Assembly (NCBI GenBank): GCA_963678675.1
Contig: OY783193.1
Span: forward strand, 32,774,430 to 32,838,429
DNA length: 64,000 nt
Reading direction: 5' to 3'
DNA from: Xiphydria camelus
Taxonomy: Eukaryota; Arthropoda; Insecta; Hymenoptera; Xiphydriidae
Every line of letters starts with the position of its first letter. The stretch's first letter is position 1. The translations under genes were made by a program, and so were the position numbers. The notes below the pieces were generated by a model. It was not told the origin of the DNA. It ran no database searches and saw only the letters and a list, made by a program, of their open reading frames with translations. This document shows, piece after piece, positions 1 through 10,432 of this stretch.

Positions 1-1646
1 TCGTCCTCGGTGATCCTTAAGAAGACCGTTGCCGCGTAAGCTCGCTCCGAGACGTCCCAGAAGCCGTGGATCTCGACACTCATCGTGGTGGATGTCCAGC
101 CAACCCAGCGTGGTACCTGGATTTTTGCGACGGCCGGCAATGAAATAGTCCAATGTGTCCATCGTTCCGCAAGATGCCTCGAAGGCTCGGCGTCCCAATC
201 CGACTCTATGAGCCACAGCTCCTGTAACAATATTTTGGCAGAAACTACGACCGGGACTAGCCAGCCTAGCGGGTCGAATAGTCGCACGACGTCGGATAGT
301 ATGACGCGCTTTGTAACTGCTCTCCGTGGCGGTGAGGTGGCCTTGAACCCGAATGCATCGCTGTCCAGCTGCCAGTGCAGTCCTAGGGTAGGGACAGCTG
401 CCTGCCCCATGTCGTGCAGTGGTCGAAGCGGCTGTCGATCTTCTTCCGGGATCTCTTGGAGGACTTCTGATGCATTGGAAGACCATTTCCGCAGCTTAAT
501 CCCTGCGGACTCCAACAAGCTGCAGAGTTGCGTCCTCAAGGTATCCACCATCTCCAGCGAGTCGCCTCCGCCAAGGATGTCGTCTACATAAGTATTACGG
601 AAGATAAGCTCCGAGGCGAGAGGGAATCGAGCGCGCTCGTCGTCGGCGAGTTGCCGCAACGTTCGTAGAGCGAGATACGGCGCACATGCGGTGCCGTACG
701 TCACGGTCGTGAGTCGAAAAACCGAGACGGGCGACGACTCGTCCGGCCGCCAGTATATCTGCTGGAGTGCTTGATCCTCGGGATGTACGCGGATTTGCCG
801 AAACATCTTCTCAATGTCGGCCGAGAATACGATCCGGTGCATCCTCCAGCGTAGAAGTACGGTCGTTAGGTCGACCTGTAAGCGCGGTCCCACGTGTAGA
901 ACGTCGTTTAAAGAAATGCCAGTGGACGTTTGCTGGGACGCGTTGAATACTACGCGCAGTTTCAAGTCGGGTCGTATTCCCTTGACCACCGGATGGTGCG
1001 GCAAATAGTACTGCGATGCCCCGTCCGGCTGCTCCGAGACGCTGACCATGTGTCCTAGCGCCTCGTACTCCTGCAGAAAATCGTGATATAATTTTGCGAG
1101 GATAGGATCCCTCGCCAGACGTCTCTCCAGACGAGAGTGGCAGGCGAGGGCGACGGCCTCGGAGTCGCCGAGCTCCGCCGTGGATAGTGAAGACCGGAGC
1201 GGCAGCCGGACGGTAAAGCGACCGTCGGGCCCGCGGGTGTGCGTCGAAGCGAAGTGATCGTCGCACGCTGTCTCCTCCTGATTCCATGATGCGACCTCGG
1301 CAGGTACCTCTTCAAGCTCCCAGAATCGCCGAAGCTCCTCCGAGATCGGTGCGTTGGTGTAGTGATACGAGTAACTCTCGTTCGGGCGAATGGCTGCCCC
1401 TCCGGCGACTGCTCCGAAGAGGACCCATCCGAGTCGTGTGGATTGCGCGACCAGCGTCCCTGCCTGACCTCGCCGGACGTCACTAAGAATGACGTCGGCG
1501 CAGATGTCCGCTCCAAGCACTGCGTCTATCCGTGACTGGTCAGGATCGGGATCGGCTAGCTCCAATCCCTGCAGGTGTGCCCAGTCTGGCCGCAGCGCGA
1601 GTGCGTTAAGTCTGTATGCCGTAAGCCGCGGCAGTATATCGGGAAA
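1..1646 (-). CDS. BEL/Pao retrotransposon pol fragment (protease and reverse transcriptase), open at the window edge
   Basis: One minus-strand frame stays open from a TGA at 1647-1649 to base 1. It begins in the aspartic-protease region typical of BEL/Pao (LGADICADVIL followed by LVAQSTRLGWVLFG). The reverse transcriptase follows: VVFNASQQTS, LNDVLHVGP, SADIEKMFRQIRVHPEDQ and the catalytic YVDD box at 579-590, then VTYGTACAPYLALRTL. The last part (FDPLGWLVPVV, LLQELW, IHGFWDVSERAYAATVFLR) enters the RNase H-like segment. The protein would copy element RNA into DNA in cytoplasmic particles. The gag side is missing: the frame is broken at 1647 and no LTR is visible, so this is a 5'-truncated copy whose 3' half lies outside the window. 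The base composition is GC-richer than what follows, suggesting recent arrival. Family assignment is strong; activity cannot be judged. Confidence 0.88.
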
Positions 1647-1767
1647 TCAGACGTTTGACACTTTTCACTCTCACGCAGCACACACAGCGCACTCTTCTCA
1701 AGCCAACTCTAACTATAAAATTCTTGACCGTCGGTAAAGTTTTGGCAATGTCGGTATCTCTGCTTGT

Positions 1768-1875
1768 TTAATTTGGGGTGATACATACGGTAGTAAAAGA
1801 GTCAAGCACCGTCGGCAAATACTGCAGATGGTAAATGTCAGGGTATTCCCGCTTGATGCGTTTCTCGTAGGACAT
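1768..1875 (-). other. Short unassigned ORF (35 aa) beside the BEL/Pao fragment
   Basis: An ATG at 1873-1875 opens a 35-codon frame (begins MSYEKRIKREYPD, ends TTVCITPN) closed by TAA at 1768-1770. The composition looks protein-like, but it is too short to assign and no splice partner is evident. It could be an exon remnant of the adjoining element or chance. Confidence 0.2.
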
Positions 1876-2181
1876 GCTGTACAGTTAATCCGAATGAATT
1901 CGTTTCATTGTTTGTGAAAATAAATGTCTATTCTCGTTTTAAAAATGCTCATTTTTGAAAAACTTGGAGCAAGTTAACACTTTTCAAGTACGCGCCAATC
2001 CAAAATGCCAATGTCGGCCATGTTTTTTAGTACACGCTTTGCCGCCAGGTACCGCATTCATTTTAAGCGTCCCCAATGTAAGTTTGTCTCGTTTGGGATG
2101 AAAATGTTAATTTCAGTAAAAAATTCTTATTTGATTATCAAAATTTATTCAAGTGCGATTACACAAATCGAGTTGTATAAA
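1876..2181. other. AT-rich spacer without recognisable features
   Basis: About 300 bases of AT-rich sequence with no coding frame and no clear repeat partner in the window. Confidence 0.4.
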
Positions 2182-3064
2182 TGAGGAGCAATCGCGCAAA
2201 AACCGATAAATCCACTTTTGAAGAAAAATGAGTTACACATCGTTTCTTATTAATTTCGGTCTCCTCTATCGATATGCAAAGTCAGATTTGAGCAAAAGCC
2301 AATATTTCCCGTGTAAAATCCTATAGAAACTTGAGCATTCCGAGCAAAACCCAATAAATCCAAACATTTGGACCAAAACCCGATAAATCCAATATTTTGT
2401 GCAAAAGCCGATAAATCCCTACTACTGTGTTACCATCTGTTATAAAATAACAAAACTGTTAAAATAATGTTAAGCTAAAAAAGTCTTTAAGGCACCTATT
2501 GGAGCGGCAATTTGGTCCCGCTTGGGAACAAGATGAAACTCCAGAAATCCAATGGTACAAGCTGTTACTAAGTGGACCTATTATTGATGAAGATGGGAAT
2601 GAAGAGCAGCAACAACTTTGTGATTGTATTGAAGAGGAAAGCGGACTCCATGTTTAGTTCAGCAACTTTTGTATTTTGGAATAATGAAATGAAATTATTT
2701 GTAATGATTAAACATTTTTTATTTTTGCGATTACGATTATTATCACATTAGCAGTATTAATAATGCCAGTTTTGACCAATATTTAGGCAAACAAATGAAG
2801 CAAAGCCTCGAACATTTTTAGAAAATACCGCCAAAAGTAGAATTTCGTGCAAAAGCCGATGAATCCAACTAATTTTCTTTTCTAAAAAAACTTTTATTCA
2901 CTTCATTTTTACCCAATAATAGGATTCTATGCTTCAATCCCTAAAACACGTTTTAACGTTAAATTTTTCCAAAAATTTCCAGGCGATAGCGTGCTATAGG
3001 TTTTCGTCGATTTTCTCGAAACTACAAAAAATGGATTTATCGGTTTTTGCGCGAATGCTCCTCA
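2182..3064. mobile_element. TIR element with repeated CCGATAAATCC motifs, about 0.88 kb
   Basis: The left end (from TGAGGAGCAATCGCGCAAAA at 2182) is matched in inverted orientation at 3027-3064, giving terminal inverted repeats of roughly 38 bp that run on into ACCGATAAATCC. Variants of GCAAAAGCCGATAAATCC recur inside at about 2293, 2343, 2370, 2400 and 2849, an arrangement expected for subterminal transposase-binding sites. A short coding remnant lies inside. The family is not identified and the target duplication is unclear. It is probably a deleted non-autonomous copy. Confidence 0.6.
2484..2657 (+). pseudogene. C-terminal coding remnant inside the CCGATAAATCC element
   Basis: A frame of more than 50 codons runs to TAG at 2655-2657 and reads LERQFGPAWEQ, then IQWYKLLLSGPIIDEDG, ending IEEESGLHV. 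Composition and the preceding AG suggest the last exon of a gene, perhaps the element's former transposase or an accessory protein. I do not recognise the family. Confidence 0.35.
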
Positions 3065-3170
3065 AATGTTAAGCCGGGTATTCACTGCGCGAAACTGTTT
3101 CGCGAAAAAGAGAGAGTAAGTGAGAAGAGGGAGCGCGAGAAAAAGAGGGGACATGACACGCTCAACAGTA

Positions 3171-3305
3171 GGTTCGTTCCAACTAACATGAGAACTGGTT
3201 CTGAACTCGACGGAGTGTGCGCAGTCTGACCTAGCCGTCCCAAAAGTCAGACTGCGCACACTCCGTCGAGTTTAGAACCAGTTCTCGTGTTAGTTGGAAC
3301 GAACC
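3171..3305. repeat. Near-perfect hairpin repeat, 60-bp arms
   Basis: Bases 3171-3230 (GGTTCGTTCCAACTAACATG onward, ending GCGCAGTCTGAC) are repeated inverted at 3246-3305 with only a few mismatches around a 15-bp loop. The same arm recurs as a single copy at about 39630-39690. This is a foldback MITE or fragment of one. Confidence 0.75.
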
Positions 3306-3308
3306 CTA

Positions 3309-3492
3309 TATGTCTAGAAAATGATATCTATATTTGGTTTAAATGTGGTCGAAATCTAGATATAGACAACGCGTAGATGTCTGACAGATATCCTAAGTTG
3401 ACAAGAATCGATATTCTGTGGTAAATATAATGATTGTTTAAAATTAAGAGTTAATACTATTAAACAAACTTAATTATAAAGCTCTATATTAG
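3309..3492. repeat. Fragment of the TIR element that is complete at 25706-26224
   Basis: From ATGTCTAGAAAATGATATC to AGCTCTATATTA the sequence aligns with about 25748-25930 at clear but imperfect identity, including GTAGATGTCTG, GACAAGAATCGA and TATTAAACAAACTTA. It abuts the hairpin repeat and the truncated DIRS end, so it marks a junction of three elements. Confidence 0.6.
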
Positions 3493-4253
3493 TCTGACTA
3501 TAACTGAGGACATAAACCAGTGTTTTCTCAAGTGAGCCGCTACTGGTTTCAATATTTTCGTGAAAATGAACGGCGCTACGTTCAAGCCGAATGGCAGGCA
3601 AGTAAACACAAAAAGTTTGCCTTTGTACATAAAACATAAATATTTTCTGTTACTCTTTGCGATAGGTACTAGATAATACGCGTTTTTTAAGTCTAGTGTC
3701 GCCATATAATAATCGGGGCCGATTAATCTCTTCGCGACTCTCCAGTCCTCGATTTTAAAGTGCTCTACGTCAATGAACTCATTAAGCTTTTTAAGATTTA
3801 AAATCATTCTATGAGTTCCATCCGGTTTACTAGTTAGAAATATATTTGACACGAATTGTGTCCATTTGACGTATCGCACTTCTTGATTGCACCTTTTTCG
3901 CGTAATTTATTAATTTGCTTTTCTATTAATTCTTGGTCGTGGACCGACCATGAGGGCTCAACTGGAAATCGTTCTTGCTTTGGATCTGACTTAAACGGAA
4001 TTTCGTATCCCTGAACCCATTTTCGAATTAGCGAATCCTTGGTCAACTGTGACCAAGCGGTGACGAAGAACTTCAATCGTCCCGCTGTTTTACCTACATT
4101 TGATAACGAGGCTAACGCCATTTCCTCCGCTGGTAAGTCGGCTCCTTGCGATACGATGTCTTCTTCGTGTCTGATCGGTTCGGCGCTGTCTGACGATGCC
4201 CGCTCGACGTTGTCGTTCGTTTCTTGTACGTGGACTGACGCGGCGGGCCCCAT
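3493..4253 (-). pseudogene. DIRS-like reverse transcriptase, 5' part, frameshifted and truncated
   Basis: Two overlapping minus frames together read as the start of a DIRS-type reverse transcriptase. The first (4253 down to 3834) holds the linker and thumb-proximal part: GRLKFFVTAWSQLTKDSLI, RKWVQGYEIPFKS, DQELIEKQINKLREKGAIKK. The second (3879 down to about 3490) continues with SNIFLTSKPDGTHRMILNLK, TLDLKNAYYLVPIA and FTCLPFGLNVAPFIFTKILK. The switch near 3865 is a frameshift. Translation stops just where the catalytic YLDD motif would follow, so the RNase H, methyltransferase and tyrosine recombinase modules are missing. LNLKKLNEF plus LDLKNAYY is closer to DIRS/PAT than to Gypsy. The copy is dead. 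Confidence 0.72.
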
Positions 4254-5044
4254 TCGTTTTTTGCATTTTTCTGTACGTTCTGTTGTTTCGGTTTTCCAAA
4301 CGACTTCAAGTCCTTTGATGTTCGTTCCACATTTTTAGCCGTTTTTAATTTTTCTTTCAAATCCACGCCAAAAAGCCACTCGTCGACTGACGTGTCGAAG
4401 AGAGTGCTTTTCAGCGATGCGTTTAGATTTGCCAAGATGAGGTTTTTCCGAGCCACCGATTCCTCCCGGTGAATTGACGCAAGCAGCCTGCCAACGTCGC
4501 TTAAGTTCTCGAGTAACTCGAGTTTCAATGGGTTGTCGATTTTTAGCGCCACTGAGATTGCATTGCCCATCGCGGCCATATATGCGGTAATTCGTTTCTG
4601 TTTTTCCACGATGCGTTTGTCTCGTTTTGACGCACTTTCTTGCACTGACGCAGATATTTCCGCATTCAGTTTTGGTGCCCCGATAAAAGTGCAATTTATC
4701 GGCGCTGGGTATTTTTCTATTAGCATCTTTATTTCTTCTTCTGGGAGTCCCTTTTTCAAGACCTCAGACCAGCGAAGGGCCAAATCTTTATGAACTGCAG
4801 CAGCCGTATTCTTTTCTTTTTCGAGACGAGCTCCCATCATGTTCAAGATCTCTTCTTGCAGTTCGATTTCGTGTTCGGGTATTTTATCCTTCGTCTCTCC
4901 TGATGGTACTGTCTCGTTCTCCTTTTCGATAACGGTTCCGTCTATCCCGTCATCCTCTTTTGTCAACGGAGATTCCTGAAACGGTCGACTTACCGATCGT
5001 TCTGCTCGTCTCGATTGAGAACCCCGATAACAAAGTGGCGCCAC
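4112..5044 (-). CDS. DIRS-like gag protein
   Basis: A 310-aa frame lies upstream of, and overlaps, the reverse transcriptase. It is acidic and helical in the first half (HEIELQEEILNMMGARLEKE, EEEIKMLIEKYPAPINCTFI) and basic near the end (KPKQQNVQKNAKNEWGPPRQ). The order, a capsid-like ORF followed by an overlapping RT ORF, matches DIRS elements, whose gag packages RNA. No zinc knuckle is visible. An upstream ATG cannot be excluded. The frame is open throughout, unlike the RT frame. Assignment rests mainly on position and on the P-A-P-x-N-C-x-F-x-A/G-P motif, so it is less certain than the RT. Confidence 0.6.
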   Translation of the reverse strand: MAPLCYRGSQSRRAERSVSRPFQESPLTKEDDGIDGTVIEKENETVPSGETKDKIPEHEIELQEEILNMMGARLEKEKNTAAAVHKDLALRWSEVLKKGLPEEEIKMLIEKYPAPINCTFIGAPKLNAEISASVQESASKRDKRIVEKQKRITAYMAAMGNAISVALKIDNPLKLELLENLSDVGRLLASIHREESVARKNLILANLNASLKSTLFDTSVDEWLFGVDLKEKLKTAKNVERTSKDLKSFGKPKQQNVQKNAKNEWGPPRQSTYKKRTTTSSGHRQTAPNRSDTKKTSYRKEPTYQRRKWR

Positions 5045-5290
5045 CGTGACTGCACACTACTTTCACGCGGTGCATTCGAGTGCATGCACTTGGGTGTCCA
5101 TCTGGACGTCCAGCGTGAAGCCACACTACAGTCACGCAGTGTAGGTACCGAGTGTAAGCACTGTGGCGACACGGTGCGCTTTTAAAATTACCATGGGTGG
5201 ATTTTGCGAAAAGGGAACGCACGCAGTGTCTTCACAGTGGTTTTACTGTGAGATGATGGTGTAGACCCAGTGACGTCGCTGTGGAGTTAT
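5045..5290 (-). other. Probable 5' non-coding end of the DIRS-like element
   Basis: Rich in short inverted and direct CACTG/CAGTG words (GTGACTGCACACTACTTTCA; TCACAGTGGTTTTACTGTGA). DIRS elements carry inverted terminal and internal complementary repeats, which would fit here, but the partner end has been lost, so this is inference from position. Confidence 0.35.
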
Positions 5291-5852
5291 AATATGGACT
5301 CTACAGGGATGTATTCTAATAAAATATTTATATTAAAAAAACAACATTTCTTTTACTATTCCATTTGTTAAATGAATATACTCTCTGTTGCGTACAAACA
5401 TTTGTACTGTGAAGAAAAACGATATGAGGATCCTTTCGTTTCCTTTTTACATGTATTCAATAAGCGGCGCGGCGTTTTTTTATGGCTCGTGTGCGAGATT
5501 CGAGTTGTAGAGATCATCCAGATTAAGTTATGGACTACCTATCTGCTATACATTATCCTTATTTTTTAGATATTTTCTTCCACGTTTTTGTTTCTGTTTT
5601 ATTATTGGAATGCATTGAACAAACAATAGGGTAGTTGACTGATTTTTTCATTAACAATTCCAAAAACTTGGAAAAAATTATAAACCCCGTATTTCTTTAT
5701 TTTTCATTTTCGGCCTCGTATGAGCCGGAAAACGATACTTAAAAATGCCGTTTACGTCATAGCATTGTACGTCTGTCTCTCTCGGACCCGCAGCTTAGCA
5801 TAAGTGCATCTTTCACGGCTCTTCGATTTTCTTCTTCATGTGATATTCAATA
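5291..5852. other. No gene recognised
   Basis: AT-rich spacer between the DIRS remnant and the next TIR element. Short frames only, no repeat partner seen. Confidence 0.4.
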
Positions 5853-8800
5853 TATATCGGCCATTCTAAAGTAACGGAGGTGACACTTTGACGCTCAAAA
5901 TCATGAAAAAAGTATAATTGAAATTATTATTTTTGCACGCGATCAAGTTGCTTATTTCGATTTTGGGCTGATAAAAGAAATTATGATGATTTCTTAGGGC
6001 AAAAAAATGAATCATGCACAAATGCATTTTTCAAACATGGTAACGGAGGTGACGCGCACGATACTAAATTCTTGACTTGCTTTTGTAATTTTGAGATTTC
6101 TGCGATTTCAGCAACGATTTCGAGCTACTTTTTTTTTAGCATTTATTATTGACATGCAGAATAAATTGACATTCTCATAATGGCTAACTAATTCTTCATT
6201 TTCATTCAAAAAATTGTTGTTTATAGTAACGGAGGTGACAAGGAAAGTAACGGAGGTGACACGTGCGATTGATTTTTACATTATTTGTATTTGAGATCGT
6301 TATAATGGATAGATAATGATGCTTTTAAACAGTATTAAACTTGATAATAATATTATTACGTAAACCAAAAATATGAAGGAGATAAATAACATTTTTTTTG
6401 GAGAAAAATTAAAAAATACAAGATTGACTATTTTTATCCGTTCACTTCTTCGATAGCAATATCAAATTCATAAAAAGTGCGTCTGCTATGCGTTTTCTTT
6501 ATAGGCAACGGCAACATTTTTTGAATTTGTTCAAAATGAATGTTTTTCGTGTTCTTACTGTCTAATCTAAAAGTTGTCTTCGCCGCATTGCACGCTTTCA
6601 TCATTACAATAAGAACTTTTCCATGCTCGGGTGAAACAGATTCTTGACAGACGGCTACATATCTGTGAATCTTACCTCTTTTGCTCTGAATTTCAACAAG
6701 AACATGTGTATTTGGACCAATATTTGATTTTGACAAAAAAATTCTGACATATTTGGCTCAGAATCAGATTGCATATGTTCTTGCTCGTACAATCCATATT
6801 CAAAAACTTTTATCTTATACAATTCAGATTCTGCCGTTTCCGCAGCAAGAATATGATATTTATCGAATCTTTTAAAAGAATGGAACGAAGTGAGACCGAT
6901 TTTTCTATGCTTCGCAGTCACAGACTTTACTTCTGAAACCTTTTCCCATCTCATATTTAGAAAATTTTCATTCTCTTTAACATCATTTTCTAGCATGAAG
7001 AAAACAGTGACTTTCTTGCAGTATTTCTTAGCATTTTCGTAATACTCTACAACAGAATTGATATTTAAATGTTCAGATTTTACCTTAGTCCAAATAAGAT
7101 TTTTCAGAGCAGCACCAACGCCATCGACAGCTTCTTTGCCATGGGAAGCAGCGAACGTATTCCATTCAATGGAGGAAAAATCGAGATCATCTTGTAAATA
7201 ACACAAATTTGAGATGGTATATTTACTTCTAAATTGACTTGCTGCATTGTCCGAAAAAAGAATCAGGCGATTCACATTTGGCATGAAGTGCTTAATGTGT
7301 GTCGCAATAACTTTTAGGAATGTCCAGACCGAATTTTTTGAGTGACTTAAATCGTCACTGATGATAGCGACAGAGTCAACTTTATCATTATTCCATATGC
7401 AACAAGTAAATATCGTGACTTGACGCTGCTTCCAATGAGCACTCTGAATTTGATTCTGAGCTGTCAAAGTTGCATTTTCAGAAAAGTCAACCTGGACTAC
7501 TGCTACTTCAACATTTTTTTTCATTTTTACACGTCTCAAAATATCGGGATTGAATTCTTTTCACAAAACAATGTTTTTTAAAGCCGGGAAGATCGACATT
7601 CAATTCTGAAACAACATCTTGAACCGTACGTTTTTCCTCTGCAATTTGAAAAAATCCATCAACAATTTTCCATTTCTTTGTCGTAACATGCATCTGGAGA
7701 TCTACATTCTTTGGCAACAAAATTTTCACGTCGTATTTGCAATTCGGGCAATCGTTGAACATACAATTTTCGAGTGTTTCGTCGCAGCACATGGAGGTCA
7801 GTAATTCTTTGTATGAAAATGGAAATTCTTCGCAACAAGTGTGAACTGATTCGACAGCAAACGAAAAATTACAATGACATTTACATACACAAACATTATG
7901 TGGTGTTTGAGTTGCGGGAAGAACGCATTTAGGCCGAAATGAATAGAAATACGCTAAGAAAACTTTCACATCAGGATTTTCCTTTATAAACTCATAATAC
8001 GCGTCGCTGATATTCATTAGCATATGACGTACTGGAATGCGTTCTCGCTTTCCGATTTCGTTATTTTTTATCGATTTGACATCACGCTTTCCTGGAGCTT
8101 GACGACTTACATTATCGTTATAAAAAATTTTTTCAACCAAAGCTCTTGTTTCATTTTCCTTCGGAAGGCCAGGATTGGAGAGATTCTTGAATTTAAACCA
8201 GGTTTCTGGATCGCTTGTCCTTTTTACCAATTCATTTACTACGGCTTTTCGTTTACTTGCGCTTCTTGGAAGTGCAGCAGTGACCTTACTAACAGCTTTT
8301 CCAAAACTTTGAGGGCATTTGTACGAACCCCTTTTTCTAGTAGGACTTTGGGATAAGGCTATATTAGCCATTTTGTTTAATTGTCGAGATTTATGTTGCT
8401 TTTTATTATTATATCTTCTTAGATCTAACAGATCCGCTTCAGTCATAGTTGCTTTTTTTTTTGTAATAAGCTACTTTTTTCGTTCTCTTTCTTTTTTTTT
8501 ATACTCCTCCCATTTGTCAGCATCCTGTTTTTGTTTCTTCCAAGATTTGGCCATCAATTCTCTTTTGGAAGTTGGAGGCATGATCTGTCAAAATAGGACG
8601 AGTTTAAAATATTTTTTGAAGAAGTGCCATTGATGGCAAGTGAGACGTTAACTATCCGATCTCATTTCATGTCACCTCCGTTACCTAGTTTTCTTCCGAA
8701 ATACATCAAATAAAATTAGGGAGAAAATACTGGTTGTACTTTGTCATCGTCTAACTTTGTTTCCGAAATCGCCAATCTTTACAAGTGAATACATCGAGGT

Positions 8801-9203
8801 TATTCAAACTTTAGTCATTTGTGGGTAACGGAGGTGACGTTGAAACAACAAAAGGTTCTTCACGTCGTAACATTTCAATAAACTCATCGTTCTAGATGAA
8901 ATTCAGGTCGCTCAAAGAACAAAACAACTTATTTAGTTATCTAACCTCAAAAAAGTCATAAGCGCATATAATCGGCTCGAAACAGGGCTCACAATGATGG
9001 CACGACAATGCGCTGCCGTCGGCGTTTTTGCCGGTACTGCAGATTGCACTTGAAAAGAAGCGGTAAACTGAAATTTTCGAATCAATTTCCGTGTTTTCTT
9101 TATTATGAAGCATCTCTTGAATCATATTAGATGTTAGATTGCCTATTTACATTATCTGAAAATCTTAATGATTGGTTTCACTTTTTTTAGAATGGCCGAT
9201 ATA
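5853..9203 (-). mobile_element. 3.35-kb DNA transposon with 18-bp TIRs and GTAACGGAGGTGAC subterminal repeats; family not recognised
   Basis: TATATCGGCCATTCTAAA at 5853-5870 is exactly inverted at 9186-9203, and both copies sit in TA/TATA context, so a TA or TATA target duplication is likely. GTAACGGAGGTGAC occurs six times inside: 5871, 6040, 6226 and 6247 on the left, and 8671 (reversed) and 8825 on the right. Between them is one transposase-like gene on the minus strand. Terminal repeats, clustered subterminal repeats and a DDE-like protein together define a complete cut-and-paste element. It carries no sign of a second gene. Confidence 0.82.
6434..8581 (-). pseudogene. DDE-like transposase with DFSEN / SDNAAS / SHGK-VDG motifs, three frameshifts
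   Basis: The most likely start is ATG at 8579-8581 (MPPTSKRELMAKSWKK, then a basic coiled segment). A frame change in a T-rich run near 8450 leads into a 312-residue part (8446-7508) with many Cys residues (CVCKCHC, FNDCPNCKYDV), probably zinc-binding. A second shift at the T run near 7515 leads into the catalytic part (7539-6655): D18 of that frame in VQVDFSEN, QSAHWKQRQVTIF, SDDLSHS, D97 in LFSDNAASQFRSKYT, then ASHGKEAVDGVGAALKNL at 131-148. A third shift near an A run at 6730 leads into a C-terminal tail ending at 6434. Total length would be about 710 aa. Proteins with the DFSEN...SHGK pattern occur in many invertebrate genomes as uncharacterised transposase-like proteins; I cannot name the superfamily. 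All breaks lie at or near homopolymers. Confidence 0.75.
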
Positions 9204-9421
9204 CAGATTACAAATTGAATTAAAAAATATGAACATTTTTTTCTAGTCAAATACCGTATTGCATCATATCCAATTCAGAGTGTTAAGCGGGCCACTCACG
9301 CTACTGCGGCGCTGTACGATTTTATCGCATCCAACGAAATTTGACCGTGTGTGCCCGTTCGTCTAATGAAATTGTACGATTTGACCGCAGACAAACGGAC
9401 CTTGACTCTAAACTTGACTCT

Positions 9422-9679
9422 GCCCGTCTAATCGGGAAACGTTTCCCGGATTATGTACCCTCAACTTCAAAAGCTAATCTTACACGAAGGTGTGCACATT
9501 GTTTTAAAAATAATATTCGGAAAGAATCACGATATTGGTATTCAACTTGCGAATTCCCATTATGCATTTTACCATGCTTTGCTCAATACCATTCTCTAAC
9601 ACCAAATTCAATTAAGAAATTGATTTTTCATGTTCGTTTCGTTCATATACAAAATATTGATGTTAATTTAAATAAATAA
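9422..9679 (+). pseudogene. piggyBac transposase C-terminal Cys-rich tail, fragment
   Basis: The frame reads SARLIGKRFPDYVPSTSKAN, LTRRCAHCFKNN, RKESRYWYSTCEFPLCILPC, FAQYHS. This is the C-terminal cysteine-rich DNA-binding domain of piggyBac transposases; one conserved Cys is replaced by Tyr in RYWY. No catalytic part and no TTAA end are nearby, so it is a relic. It differs from the two larger piggyBac copies in this window. Confidence 0.8.
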
Positions 9680-9739
9680 ATAAATGTGAGTAATGAAATA
9701 AAAGAATACAAATAATTGTATTACAACCTAATTCCATAT

Positions 9740-9900
9740 CGTCGTTGATCGTGAAATATTATACCTTCTATGTGGAAAAATAATAATTTTACAGGAGAAA
9801 GAAAATTAAGTTTATTTCTGTTATTTTGCTTCATATTAGTGCATAAAAGCTGAAAATTGGTTTAAACGCCACATAGGAGGTATTTCACGATCAACGACAT
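9740..9900. repeat. Small palindromic MITE
   Basis: CGTCGTTGATCGTGAAATA at the left is inverted at the right end (TATTTCACGATCAACGACAT), with a second matching block CTATGTGG/CCACATAG inside. About 160 bp, non-coding. Confidence 0.6.
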
Positions 9901-9967
9901 ATTACACATACTGTGTATTTGACAAGTATACTAGTCATCGCTAAATTTGTACGACGCAGTTTAGGTA

Positions 9968-10409
9968 CCTACCGTAAAATGGGGCTAGGTACTTGAAAAT
10001 AGCGGGGTGACTTGAAATTTCGGCAGCTCTTGTTATAAACAAGTGGTGCCGCTTATCGGTTGGTAGTAAAATTATCCGTTCTCGCACTTAATTCTAGTAT
10101 ACTAGGTACAGCTAATACATCACTAGTGCTTTGACTGTTATTTTATGTTCTATAAGAGCACATGTTTTTTATTTACTTTATTTTCATTGCGATTCAGCAT
10201 CGCAAATACATGAAAACAACAGCGATTCTTAGCTAATTTTTTTCATTTAAACTGGAGGGCTCTAGATTTTTTTCAAATATTGTAGGAGCTTCCTTAGGCT
10301 TGAAAGTTAACTGTAACATTTTTGATTTTATAAAAAAACTATATACTGTGGTACTGGCAGAATGAAGTTTCTAGAAAATTGTATCAAGTAACCCCGTTTT
10401 ACGGTAGGC
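9968..10409. mobile_element. MITE of about 440 bp
   Basis: CCTACCGTAAAATGGGGCTA at the left pairs with TAACCCCGTTTTACGGTAGG at the right (10389-10408); ACTTG/CAAGT follows inside each arm. The interior is AT-rich and non-coding. Family unknown. Confidence 0.6.
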
Positions 10410-10432
10410 ATTTTTCAAAGAGGTCGAAACAG

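Noticed and set aside
85..1737. Several open frames on both strands over the BEL/Pao region
   Set aside because: They are shadows of the single minus-strand pol frame; none shows a recognisable domain.
5871..8838. GTAACGGAGGTGAC repeats as a CRISPR array
   Set aside because: Spacing is irregular, one copy is reversed, and they flank a transposase within inverted ends in a eukaryotic genome.
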